From Agrobacterium rosae (GTDB taxonomy: Bacteria; Pseudomonadota; Alphaproteobacteria; Rhizobiales; Rhizobiaceae): DNA of 64,000 nucleotides. Position numbers and translations under genes: made by a program. The stretch is taken from the NCBI RefSeq assembly GCF_002915175.1, contig NZ_NXEJ01000010.1:1-64000 (forward strand), written 5' to 3'. A model generated the notes under the pieces. That model ran no database searches and was not told the DNA's origin. It saw only the letters and a program-made list of their open reading frames with translations. Of the stretch, positions 41,901 to 49,206 are shown piece after piece; the first letter of the stretch is position 1, and each line of letters opens with the position of its first letter.

Positions 41901-43153
41901 CGTTGGGTCTGGATGACCTCAAGACGTTCTCGACAGCGGACCTCGCCGCCATCAGCGCCGGAGCCATATCGGGCATCTCGACGGCAACGCTGTCTTCACT
42001 GCCCACCGAGACCATTTCGTCGTTGAGCTCGCTGGGTATTTCGGGCCTCTCGACCGCACAGGTTGTCGCACTGACTGTCGATCAGATCAGCGTCTTGTCT
42101 CCGACGCAGGTTGGAGCGTTCACGTCACAGCAAGTCGCGGCTCTGGGAACCGGCGACATTGCTGCTCTCTCGACAAGCCAGATTGCAGCCATCAGCACAG
42201 CCGGCATTGCAGGGCTTTCAAGCAGCCAGGTGGGAGCAATGAGCCTGGAGCAACTGCACAACCTGTCAACCGCACAGGTCGCTGCGTTGACCTCCACCGC
42301 GGTTTCGGGACTGACGGCGGATGAGCTGGATACACTCAGCTCGGCACAGATCGCTGCGATCAGCTCCTTGGCTGTCAGTGGTTTGCCGACGGATTTCATT
42401 GCTGCTCTGTCCGCCACGGAACTTGCGGCGATGGGAACTGCGGGCCTCTCCGGCTTGACGAGCAAGCAGGTTGCCGCTCTGACGAAGGATCAACTCGACA
42501 GCTTCACGACCACCCAGATCGCAGCGTTGAGCGCGGACGGTCTGTCGGGTCTGACCACTGAGGGCATGTCGACTTTCTCGACAGCAGATATCGCCGCCAT
42601 CGCGTCGGGTTCCATCAGAGGGCTGTCCACGGCCATCATCGCCGCGTTGACGACAAGCGACATCAGCGTGCTGACGCCGGGACAGGTCGGCGGGCTGGGT
42701 TACAACCAGATCGTCGCGCTGAGCACCGTGCAGGTGGACACCTTGTCCACGAAGCAGCTCAACGCGTTGAACGCCATTCAGGCTGCCGCGCTGGGAACGG
42801 AAGACATCGCACTGTTTTCGACGGAAGATATCATCGCTCTGAGCACGAGTGCTGTTTCCGGGCTATCGACGAGCGTCATCGCGGTTCTGACGACGGACCA
42901 GAGTGAGGCACTGACGCCTCAGCAGGTCGGCGCGTTGACCTCAACGCAGGTTGCGGCCATCTCGAAGGAGAATATATCTAAATTCTCCACGGCGGATATC
43001 GCGGCCTTCAGCTCTTCCGGTGTTGCCGGGTTGTCGACGGACACGCTCGTCAGCCTGTCCAGCCAGCAGATCGATACGCTGTTGAACACCCATATGGGTT
43101 CGCTGACGCCAGCCCAGGTATCGTCGATCATTTCGGTCTACATCGCCGCCTGA
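35969..43153 (+). CDS. Giant protein made entirely of octapeptide repeats
   Basis: This 2394-residue protein is, by my parse, a 7-residue leader, 298 octapeptides and one 3-residue insertion, with nothing left over. The octad consensus is L-[ST]-[ST]-x-Q-[IV]-x-[AG]. Ser+Thr make up roughly a quarter to a third; I saw no Cys and only two Trp. There is no signal peptide, membrane anchor, RTX nonapeptide or LPXTG. The first residues MTSIIPT resemble the flagellin start MTSILTN. The [ST]-x-x-Q pattern suggests short capped helices. The frame is intact over 7.2 kb. Function is unknown; a glycosylated surface or flagellum-linked fibre, or an internal scaffold, are both possible. Confidence 0.9.
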   Translation: MTSIIPTLTPSQITKLSTAEVSSWSAEDMAALSTDQVKVLSSKQINVLTSDQISAMEAEDVEAMSPKQLSAISAKAVVGLTLDQISVLTKISIEGLSAGQVAALTSTQLQSLTTDQAEALTPSQIAAMSSDQLAAIELEDLATFSTADMAAISSKAMPGLKAEAILVLSTDQIAAITANAIPGMTTSAFNALSDAQLGAVNTSAIARLTTDQLASLSFVQFSALTSGQAAALKANQVSALDVEDISRLSLAAIAALSTTVVASLSTDQISALSPEQLASLTTKQVSVLKSSQIEALSPLNIKALSTNQIAALGTKAIPGLSAESVAALSTEQVEAFTSAQVKAMNAAQIGSLSEDQIATFSTADIAAITSSAAAELTTSVVASLSSAQVASISASTFSKLTTEQISALIISQPAALTSTQLAALTSAQAALISKDDIEAFSTSALASLSGKAISGLKLDVIAALTSDQIAALATGTIAKLTTDQVAALSTGQVAALTSTQIKVLSSAQIGALSADEIKTFTADEIAAITTKGIVGLSTAAVAVLTDAQIKALSTASIAVFSSDQFSALTGGQLKALTPNQLSAIKTAQIKSLTTDYLVSLTNEQIASLGTAAISGLSTAQIGALTATQLEALTSVQVKALTSAQLAVLETGDIAKFSTDDIAAIGSKAIQGLSTGVVAALTAKQIAALSTVAIAGLTTSQVDAFTTLQFGSLSSAQVAMLTSVQLGALEAVDIAALKESAVGGFSTRAISGLSTSAVAALTAAQVAALNSNSIAKLTSDQISALTSLQVTALSTAQIKVLTSTQVAALSSASIAALTTAQVPALAAKALAGFGADQISDLTTLQIKSLTTSQIAALTSSQLAGMKAEDVAAMSVDQIQALSASGAAGLSTDFIAALTTDKIKVLSVGAVGALTSDQIVALSTTQVDALTTRQLAALKSTQTAAFGTDDLATFTSEDVAALSGKGVAGLSSTVIAALTTLQIQGLSVAAVAGLTTDQVDIMSSTQLNALSISQVGALTSSQIAVLSPTILASMSADKIAAMRASAVTSLTDTQLAALTPSQLAGLSTAQIAAFTSTQVSVMSTSQIAALTAEQISAISTSGITGLSNKHIAALSVVQSEALTYTQIAKLTAEQIEGFGADDIAKFTDKEIGTIGSSAISGLSTSVLSMLSAGNITALSAASITGLTTAQVASLTSVQVSGLTTKQVAALTAEQVSVLRTDDVKAFKTEQVAALSTSGISGLTIAQIALLDTNQAKALTKVQVQALSYAQFSAIKTEGIATFTDEEIGSISTAVLSSLSTSTIASLTTSQIAYWSTDAVASLTTSQISALQTGQIFALSTKQVAALSSQQLSAFGTDDLNTMSTTAIAAISSTAISGLSADTIAKLLPSQVTAISTKGISGLSTSQVAAMTVDQVDSLSTAQVATLTSRQVGALGNVGIIALTTSQIAALSSDGITGLSTGQIGALSTLQAEALTTAQVAALSSAQVGALGVDDLAVFSTRDMMSLSSGAVAGLSTETLSLLSTKNLGILAALSTAGISGLSTAQVAALNPAQLGALTTTQISALGSKQVAALGTVGVAALSTAQIAALSTVGVPGLSSAQVAALTTTQIEALNSAQVAVLTSTQVAGLDAADLGVFSTAELAVLSSGAIQGLSSSTLAGLSADRIAVLGTASVSGLSTDQIASLTPDKVQALTTAQVASLSSKQIAALGTTGAGALSTGQIAALSTAGIAGLSTDQIAKLSVSQIEALNTTQVAVLTSTQVSALGADDLGAFSTAELAALSSSAIQGLSTTTIAGLATERVAVLGTASISGLSTAQIGALTTAQLEVLTTAQVAALGSKQVAALGTAGAKILSTAQIMALSSAAIAGLSTAQIDILSTDQVEALTPTQVAALSSTQLSALGNDDIDVLSTDDLAALPSHVIQGMSTSAIAAMSTSRIAILSTSGVSGLTSGQIAALSTDQVEAFTSDQVAALGSKQLAALGLDDLKTFSTADLAAISAGAISGISTATLSSLPTETISSLSSLGISGLSTAQVVALTVDQISVLSPTQVGAFTSQQVAALGTGDIAALSTSQIAAISTAGIAGLSSSQVGAMSLEQLHNLSTAQVAALTSTAVSGLTADELDTLSSAQIAAISSLAVSGLPTDFIAALSATELAAMGTAGLSGLTSKQVAALTKDQLDSFTTTQIAALSADGLSGLTTEGMSTFSTADIAAIASGSIRGLSTAIIAALTTSDISVLTPGQVGGLGYNQIVALSTVQVDTLSTKQLNALNAIQAAALGTEDIALFSTEDIIALSTSAVSGLSTSVIAVLTTDQSEALTPQQVGALTSTQVAAISKENISKFSTADIAAFSSSGVAGLSTDTLVSLSSQQIDTLLNTHMGSLTPAQVSSIISVYIAA
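35990..43153 (+). repeat. 298 tandem 24-bp (octapeptide) units in blocks of 3+7n
   Basis: Octads group into 24 blocks. A block ends with an acidic octad (for example IELEDLAT, LGVDDLAV, LGTEDIAL) and the next begins with a header such as FSTADIAA. Block lengths in octads are 7,10,13,14,10,10,17,10,17,10,24,10,7,10,17,17,17,17,10,17,10,10,7,7. Apart from the 13/14 pair all equal 7, 10, 17 or 24, that is 7 or 3+7n. Octads lacking Gln ([ST]-x-x-[AG]-[IV]-x-G type) recur mainly at positions 2, 5, 12 and 19 of a block. One LAA insertion sits near 40551. Confidence 0.85.
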
Positions 43154-43159
43154 TCCGAG

Positions 43160-43202
43160 GCGCGAGCGACTTCTCTTAAAGCCATGAGGGAAACGCTCGC
43201 GC
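43160..43202. repeat. Perfect 9-bp inverted repeat after the giant gene
   Basis: GCGCGAGCG (43160-43168) and CGCTCGCGC (43194-43202) flank a 25-base loop starting 7 bases after the stop codon. There is no T-run. It may stabilise the 3' end of the 7.2-kb mRNA or act as a Rho-dependent stop, before fliF starts at 43274. Confidence 0.45.
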
Positions 43203-43273
43203 AAGCTTCGCCGTCTAGTGAGGTATTGGGACCAAAAGGTTTCTGGACTCTTTGAACGACGGTGCGGGACAGA

Positions 43274-44965
43274 ATGAATCTGTTAAATCAATTCCCTCAG
43301 GTTTTAAAAAATATCGCGGCTCTTGGCCAGACGCGGCTTTTGGTGCTGGGTGGTGTGGGCGTTTTGTCCATGGCGATCATTCTTGCAGCCGCGCTTTATG
43401 TCAACAAACCTGCCTATGAGACACTTTATGTCGGCCTTGAGACCATGGATCTGAACAAGATCAGCATCGCTCTTGCCGAGTCGAATGTTGATTTCCAGGT
43501 GGGAGCCGATGGTACCAGCCTTCAGGTGCCCGTTGGCATGACGAGCAAGGCTCGTCTTCTGCTTGCGGAACGCGGGCTGCCCGATAGCGCCAATGCCGGT
43601 TACGAGCTTTTCGACAATGTCGGCTCGCTGGGTCTCACATCCTTCATGCAGGAAGTCACACGCGTTCGCGCCCTTGAGGGCGAAATTGGCCGTTCTATTC
43701 AGCAGATCGATGGTGTTGCCGCCGCACGCGTACACATCGTCATGCCCGATGTCGGCAATTTTCGCCGTGGAGAGCAGAAGCCGACCGCCTCTGTCATGAT
43801 CCGCGCCAGTGCCTCGGCGGGCCGCAAGGCCGCATCCTCTATTCGCCACCTCGTCGCTTCGGCTGTTCCCGGCCTTGAGGTCGATGACGTCACTCTGCTC
43901 GACTCCACCGGTCAGCTGCTCGCATCCGGCGATGATGTCGGGAACGGCGCATTGAACCGCTCCCTGACGCTTGCACAGAATGTGCAGCAGGAACTCGAAA
44001 CCAAGATCGACAAAGCGCTCGCACCATTTCTCGGCATGGACAACTTCCGCTCCACTGTCACGGCAGAGCTGAACACCGATAGCCAGCAGATTCAGGAGAC
44101 TGTTTTCGATCCCGAATCGCGCGTCGAACGGTCCGTCCGCACCACCAAGGAAGATCAGAAGTCTCAGGAAACCACGCCGGACTCGGCTGCGACCGTAGAG
44201 CAGAACGTTCCACAGGCGGCCCCACAGGGTGGTGGCGGTGGTCCGAAGTCTTCGGATGAGACGGCAAAGAAGGAAGAACAGACCAACTACGAAATCAACT
44301 CGAAGACAACAGCCACTGTGCGCAATGGCTACACCGTCGACAAGATTTCGATTGCCGTCGTCGTCAATAAGGGCCGTCTTGCGAAAATGATCGGTGAACC
44401 GTCCGATCAGGCCAAGGTCGATGCCTATCTTGCCGAAATGCAGAAGATCGTGGCGTCCGCTGCCGGTATCTCGACCGATCGTGGTGACGTCGTGACCATC
44501 ACCGCCATGGACTTCCTGGAAACGCAGCTTCTTGATCAGGCAGTGGCTGGCCCGGGCTTCATGGAAGTTATGAGCCGCAACTCTGCCGGCATCATCAACT
44601 CTCTCGCCTTCGTCGTCGTCGCATTCCTGGTCGTTTGGCTCGGTGTCCGCCCCATCGTTCGCTCCATGTCCGGCGGAAGCGCCTCTTCGACAGCGGAACT
44701 CGGTCAGGATGCAGCTGGTCTCGAACTGCCGGACTTCTCTCCCGGCATGGGCGGAACAAGCGCGGGTGGCGGCCTCATGGATGGCTTCGGTGCGGACTTC
44801 GGCTTCGACAGCACCGACGACCTTCTCTCGGGCGATGGCGACAGCGGCGATTTCAACCGCCGGGTTCGCGAAGGGCCGGAACGTCGCCTTTCCCGCATGG
44901 TGGAAATCAGCGAAGAGCGCGCCGCCAAAATCCTGCGCAAGTGGGCAATCGAAAAAGCAGCTTGA
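43274..44965 (+). CDS. fliF: Flagellar MS-ring protein FliF
   Basis: FliF forms the MS-ring in the inner membrane. From ATG 43274 it is 563 residues, with a membrane segment at about 22-42, the periplasmic ring-building domains (about 45-280), a disordered Gly/Gln/Glu-rich part, a second membrane segment near 435-455 and a C-terminal FliG-binding tail (SRMVEISEERAAKILRKW). GTG 43262 is in frame, but MNLLNQFPQVLKNI is the typical rhizobial N-terminus. In A. tumefaciens C58 fliF directly follows the che operon. Confidence 0.96.
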   Translation: MNLLNQFPQVLKNIAALGQTRLLVLGGVGVLSMAIILAAALYVNKPAYETLYVGLETMDLNKISIALAESNVDFQVGADGTSLQVPVGMTSKARLLLAERGLPDSANAGYELFDNVGSLGLTSFMQEVTRVRALEGEIGRSIQQIDGVAAARVHIVMPDVGNFRRGEQKPTASVMIRASASAGRKAASSIRHLVASAVPGLEVDDVTLLDSTGQLLASGDDVGNGALNRSLTLAQNVQQELETKIDKALAPFLGMDNFRSTVTAELNTDSQQIQETVFDPESRVERSVRTTKEDQKSQETTPDSAATVEQNVPQAAPQGGGGGPKSSDETAKKEEQTNYEINSKTTATVRNGYTVDKISIAVVVNKGRLAKMIGEPSDQAKVDAYLAEMQKIVASAAGISTDRGDVVTITAMDFLETQLLDQAVAGPGFMEVMSRNSAGIINSLAFVVVAFLVVWLGVRPIVRSMSGGSASSTAELGQDAAGLELPDFSPGMGGTSAGGGLMDGFGADFGFDSTDDLLSGDGDSGDFNRRVREGPERRLSRMVEISEERAAKILRKWAIEKAA

Positions 44966-45322
44966 ACAAGACGGCCGGTCCAGCACCGGCCTTCTTCCGT
45001 TTTATCTCTTGCATCACATTGGCGCACATGGTCTGATTTGGAACGAAATTTACAATTTGTTCATCAAATCGACAATTTACGTTGGAATAGTTGAAATCAA
45101 CTCTGTGCGAGGTCGATAACATCAATATGCTTTCGTGGTATGATCAGGAGATAAATGCGGGGATGCCTTCGACTGTGAATGGTTTTCCCTGTAGCTTTTC
45201 CTAAAATGAAATGATTCGGTCGCCAGATATGCAAGCCACGGACTGTGATTGTGTTCTGAATGGAAATGATTTCCATCCCGGTTAAATAATCTCCGATCAG
45301 GAGAGCAAGAGGGCGTAGGCTA
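44966..45322 (+). promoter_or_regulatory. fliF terminator and visN promoter region
   Basis: A 357-base gap. GGCCGGT (44973-44979) and ACCGGCC (44985-44991) make a 7-bp hairpin followed by a T-rich tail, probably the fliF terminator. The segment 45030-45090 is AT-rich and a good place for the visNR promoter. No other gene is seen. Confidence 0.55.
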
Positions 45323-46054
45323 TTGAAGGTGGATGTTGATGTTCGCAGGCTGTCAGCCGCGCCGTTTGATAGGTCGGTGAAGCTATTGCCGCGCGATCAA
45401 CTCATTCGAAATATTTCGATTGCGGCTACTGACGGTAACGTTACAGCTGCGGTGGAAATGCTTGCGACCTTTGCTGGCGCGTCGCACTATCTTCTGGCGC
45501 GTGAAGATCTTCTTCAGGAGGCTGGCCTCAATTTCATCATCACATCCGATTGGCCATTCGATCTCGTGCGAAGGCTGGGTGCGGAGCTGACCAACAACCA
45601 GAACCGCGTCAGCGAGATGGAAAAATGCCTGGCGCTTCTCAAGCCGCGCATGCTGTTTCTGCCTGACGATGCTGTCATTCCCCATGGCGTTGACCGAAAA
45701 TACTGCGCCTTGACCTTTTGTGTCGGTCGCGTTCGTTTTTCGCTGCTTTTGCTGTTTGTGGAAGATGGCGTACCGGTGGATGACCGCCTGCGCGAGGCCG
45801 CCATGCTGGCGGGTTATTTTGCAAGCTCTGGCATTATCGCCGAATCTCGGGTCGAGCGTGACATCGATTTGACCGAGCGTGAACTCGAATGCCTCTTCTG
45901 GATCGCGGAAGGCAAGACCAGCGACGAAATGGCAACGATCCTTGGAATTTCCCGCAATACCATCAATAACTACATTACCAGCGTCATGCGTAAGACAGCA
46001 ACAAAGACCCGCTCCGAGGCCATTGCCTATGCGGTTCGAAATAATCTTGTATGA
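45323..46054 (+). CDS. visN: Motility master regulator VisN (LuxR family)
   Basis: VisN and VisR form a DNA-binding pair at the top of the rhizobial flagellar cascade and activate rem. The 243-residue protein has an N-terminal ligand-binding-like domain and a C-terminal LuxR helix-turn-helix (LTERELECLFWIAEGKTSDE, then ISRNTINNYITSV). The start is TTG 45323 with GAGGG upstream; GTG 45329 is an alternative. The stop overlaps visR as ATGA. Confidence 0.92.
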   Translation: MKVDVDVRRLSAAPFDRSVKLLPRDQLIRNISIAATDGNVTAAVEMLATFAGASHYLLAREDLLQEAGLNFIITSDWPFDLVRRLGAELTNNQNRVSEMEKCLALLKPRMLFLPDDAVIPHGVDRKYCALTFCVGRVRFSLLLLFVEDGVPVDDRLREAAMLAGYFASSGIIAESRVERDIDLTERELECLFWIAEGKTSDEMATILGISRNTINNYITSVMRKTATKTRSEAIAYAVRNNLV

Positions 46055-46812
46055 GGGCGCGTGGGATGGGCTATTATAAGGAATCCGAGGCATCAAACGG
46101 CGAATATGCCGGTTCCACCCGTGCAAATGTCTCCACCAGCCGATCTGATCTTTTTCCCAAACTGGTCGCGATACAGCGGATTCTCGGCGCGAAGAACTTT
46201 GTGGTCCTGCGTGCAGTCGCCTCGGGTTTTCCAAACAAACGGAAACTGTTCTGCGAGATAGAGAATTGGGGCATCAACGCCAATGAGCAAAGCGCCCGTC
46301 TCGTCCAGTCCATGGGGGAGCGACTGCTCGACCACATGGAGCACTCGCTGCTGCCAGTAACTTGGAAGAGCGAAAACGGTTCGGGCTTCGCAGAGATACC
46401 TGACGTTCCCGCGCTGATGGTCAGGCTCGTCAACGATGATCTTTCCTATGCGGGACTGGCTCTTCCTGCGCGTCTAGGGACGATTGGCAACGGGTATGTA
46501 GTGTTTTGTGGTGGGAACCTGCTGCTGGATAATGAGATGGTTCTTGAGCAGCACATCAAATGCACTGAAATCATGGTCGATCTGCTTGCACTTGATGAGC
46601 GTCGTGTAACGCCTGCGGAATCTCTGAGCGAACGAGAGGTCGCCTGCCTTCAACTTGCGGGCGATGGGCGCATCAGTGAGGAAATCGCTGTCAAGCTCGG
46701 CTTATCGGTTCACACCGTCAACGCCTATCTCGGCTCGGCTACCATAAAGCTCGATTCGGTCAACCGAATCCAGGCGATCGCGAAGGCGATCCGTATGGGC
46801 TACATTCATTAA
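46051..46812 (+). CDS. visR: Motility master regulator VisR (LuxR family)
   Basis: VisR is the partner of VisN. The 253-residue protein has an N-terminal sensory domain and a C-terminal LuxR-type helix-turn-helix (LSEREVACLQLAGDGRISEE, then LSVHTVNAYLGSA). ATG 46051 overlaps the visN stop by 4 bases, which suggests equal synthesis of the two subunits. The pair lies right after fliF. Confidence 0.92.
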   Translation: MRARGMGYYKESEASNGEYAGSTRANVSTSRSDLFPKLVAIQRILGAKNFVVLRAVASGFPNKRKLFCEIENWGINANEQSARLVQSMGERLLDHMEHSLLPVTWKSENGSGFAEIPDVPALMVRLVNDDLSYAGLALPARLGTIGNGYVVFCGGNLLLDNEMVLEQHIKCTEIMVDLLALDERRVTPAESLSEREVACLQLAGDGRISEEIAVKLGLSVHTVNAYLGSATIKLDSVNRIQAIAKAIRMGYIH

Positions 46813-46861
46813 AGCGAAGGTCACTGCACGGTTTGGCGCGCACTATCTGATCATTTCGTAG

Positions 46862-46902
46862 TCAGGTCGTGACCTGAAAACCGTGTTTGATTTTCAGGTC
46901 AC
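46862..46902. terminator. Bidirectional terminator visR / glycosyltransferase
   Basis: A perfect 12-bp inverted repeat, GTGACCTGAAAA (46869-46880) and TTTTCAGGTCAC (46891-46902), has a 10-base loop and lies between converging genes. A second short palindrome TCAGGTC-GT-GACCTGA (46862-46877) overlaps its left arm, so two folds compete. Confidence 0.75.
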
Positions 46903-46911
46903 TGCGTCGGT

Positions 46912-48834
46912 TTATCTGACGAGGAAAGGCTCGGTGCGTGCGGGCAGGGCTGGCACGTCGAAGTGATCGGGTGCCTTGCCTGCTTTTGCCTGCTTGCTCA
47001 TCGTCTCATAGGCAGCCTCGAGATGACGGCAGTAGCGTTCGGCGTCGAAGAGCGGGCTTGTGAAGCGGTTCGCATTGATGCGGGCGCGGATTTCCTTCAG
47101 CTGTGATGGGTCCAGAGCATGGGCAACGGCCTGATCCACATAAGCCGCTTCGTTTTCGGCAATCAATTCCGGTGTTCCGATCGCGTGTAGCAGGCTTTCA
47201 CTGACGCGCGATGCGAAATTGGTGCCCTTTATCGTCAGAACGGGCAGGCCGGACCAAAGCTGTTCCGAGGTCGTCGTATGTCCGTTGACCGGGAATGTAT
47301 CGAGCCCGAGATCAGCGACGGTGATACGATTGAGGTGAAGTTCAAACTCCAGCTTGCCCATGAAGAAGACGCGCTTTGCGGAAATTCCCATGGCGATGAA
47401 CTTGGCGAGGATATTCGTCTTGCTATCCTGGCTGTTGTGCAAAATCCAGATCACGCTGTTGGGTGCGCGCTTCAGAATGTCACACCAGAGCTCCACCGTG
47501 CGTGGCGTGATCTTACGGTTTGCGTTGAACGACGCGAAAACGAAGGCGTCTTCCGGCAGACCGACATCGCCACGACTGATCTGTTTCGCAAGGGGTCGAT
47601 TGATGGGATCGTTGGGCTGGTAGCTGTCCGGCAGGCGGACGAATTTTTCGTAGTAATGGGGCTTTGAGCTGTCTGGCAGCACATGATGGTCGCCGATGAC
47701 GTAGTCCAGATCGACATTGACTGTCGAGCCTGGAAAGCCAATCCACGCCACCTGCACGGGAGCTGCACCCATGTTCAGGATGGCCGTGCGGTTGCCAGCC
47801 GTGTGACCTTTCAGGTCAACGAGGATATCGATGTTACGCGCCTTGATTTCGGCGAGGGCCTCTTCGTTGGTCATGTCTCTGATGGTGACGACATTGCCCC
47901 ACAAGGCGCGATCGGCCTGGTTTGTCTTCAGCAGATCCGGATCTGAATGGCAAAACAGGGTGACCTCAAAGCGGTCGCGGTCGTGCAGTTCAAGAACCCG
48001 ACGAATAAGCTTCATGGTGGCGTGTTTGTCGAACAAGTCGGAAGAGAGATAGCCGATCCGGATCTTCTGTCCCCACTCATGCGGCATCTGATGCCGTTTG
48101 GCGGTCATCTCTGGCGTGAAAGCAGGGGTATTGCTGCGCGCCAGCTGGTTGATGTGTTCGTTATCGCTCCAATGGATATTGAAGAACGTGCCATCGAGTG
48201 AGATGAAGGACGTATCTCCAGCGGCAACGGCGGCATCGATTATGGGTTGGTGCTTTTCGATCGCATCGAACTTGCTGTGTTCGCGGCAGAACACGAGATA
48301 CATCAGGCGAACGGCCTGCTGGCGCGGCAACTTCGCCAAAAGCAGGCGCGCGGTCTCGATGTCCTTCGGATCGAACAAATCCCAGGTCGTGATAGCGATC
48401 CGCGCACCAAGCTTGATGTGCTCGATGGTGTCGCTTTTCATCAAGATATTTTTGAGAGCCCGGGCAATGCGCGGCTCGCCACGCTCCAGCAGGACTGTTC
48501 CGACGATATAGGTGATATCGGGGTATTTGTGGAATTTGTGGATCAGCTTGTTGGACAGCGCGAGCGCTTTGTCTTTTTGTCCGCAGTCGAAGTAGAGTTT
48601 GATGCTTTCGACGAGATAGCTCTCGGCGTCCATACCGTCCTGTTGATATGCGAGTTCGTAAGATGTCGCGGCCTGCTCAGGCATTCCGATCCGTAAACAG
48701 GTTTTCGCCAGCAGCGCATAGGTGCGCGCATCGCGTTTTGTGTCGATCAGCTGGTTCAGCGTCGAAAGAGCCTCCGTGTATTGGCCCGTCTTGAAATGTT
48801 TCGATGCGGCGGAATAGCTGATTTCGTTTAACAT
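46912..48834 (-). CDS. TPR-linked OGT-type (GT41) glycosyltransferase next to flagellins
   Basis: This 640-residue soluble protein has N-terminal TPR-like helices (about 5-130) and a GT41 catalytic region: IRIGYLSSDLFDKHATM near 258, VQVAWIGFPGS near 360, FNANRKITPRTVELW with Lys441, and DTFPVNGHTTTSEQLWSGLP near the C-terminus. The last block fits classical OGT better than in the protein at 32379. It is divergent from the first flagellin and converges on visR, so flagellin is a natural candidate acceptor, as for Caulobacter FlmG. That is inferred from position; the donor sugar is unknown. Confidence 0.88.
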   Translation of the reverse strand: MLNEISYSAASKHFKTGQYTEALSTLNQLIDTKRDARTYALLAKTCLRIGMPEQAATSYELAYQQDGMDAESYLVESIKLYFDCGQKDKALALSNKLIHKFHKYPDITYIVGTVLLERGEPRIARALKNILMKSDTIEHIKLGARIAITTWDLFDPKDIETARLLLAKLPRQQAVRLMYLVFCREHSKFDAIEKHQPIIDAAVAAGDTSFISLDGTFFNIHWSDNEHINQLARSNTPAFTPEMTAKRHQMPHEWGQKIRIGYLSSDLFDKHATMKLIRRVLELHDRDRFEVTLFCHSDPDLLKTNQADRALWGNVVTIRDMTNEEALAEIKARNIDILVDLKGHTAGNRTAILNMGAAPVQVAWIGFPGSTVNVDLDYVIGDHHVLPDSSKPHYYEKFVRLPDSYQPNDPINRPLAKQISRGDVGLPEDAFVFASFNANRKITPRTVELWCDILKRAPNSVIWILHNSQDSKTNILAKFIAMGISAKRVFFMGKLEFELHLNRITVADLGLDTFPVNGHTTTSEQLWSGLPVLTIKGTNFASRVSESLLHAIGTPELIAENEAAYVDQAVAHALDPSQLKEIRARINANRFTSPLFDAERYCRHLEAAYETMSKQAKAGKAPDHFDVPALPARTEPFLVR

Positions 48835-49206
48835 TTGTCTCGTTCTATCCTCTTGCCGTCTTTGTTTTGGGACGCTAGCCCGTGACGGACGCAGATCTTG
48901 GCGATTTAGAGTTTTGATAGATACTGCACGAACCTTGCTTGAAACAGGTCTGCTTGCGCCTTGCCTGCTTCATTGTGGTTAACCCCTGTCTCAGGCCATT
49001 TGCGCAACATTAACCAACAAAATCGACGGGTCTGGGGATATCCCTGAAATTAAGAACTTGGAAATGCTTGCCGCGCATTTTGAACCTGCGTGGCGGGTTT
49101 GGTGTCCAGTAGAAAACGGAACCGAGTGGCATGATGCCGAACCGTTCGCGCCGGTACTCGTAATCCGGCATGTCCCTCTCTTGTACCGCGTTTTAAGGGG
49201 CAACTT
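48835..49206. promoter_or_regulatory. Divergent region glycosyltransferase / flaA
   Basis: A 372-base gap with the promoters of the leftward glycosyltransferase and the rightward flagellin. The last 80 bases hold the conserved flagellin leader (GCATGA at 49129 and ATGTCCCT at 49170), then AAGGGG 10 bases before the start. No other gene is seen. Confidence 0.6.

Noticed and set aside
35969-43153. TAL-effector-like or RTX repeats
   Set aside because: Octads such as LTPSQIAA look like the start of TALE repeats (LTPEQVVAI), but the period is 8, not 34, and there are no variable diresidues; RTX needs Gly/Asp nonapeptides, which are absent.
35969-43153. CRISPR array
   Set aside because: The regular repeats are 24-bp coding units with codon-level variation and no spacers.
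36284-43204. Many 60-220 codon antisense ORFs inside the giant repeat gene
   Set aside because: They repeat with the octad register of the plus strand and so arise from the repeat itself; none has an independent start signal.
43304-44986. 560-codon ORF antisense to fliF
   Set aside because: It mirrors fliF codon positions (His/Arg/Asp-rich translation), has no ribosome site and no family features; it is an effect of GC-rich codon usage.
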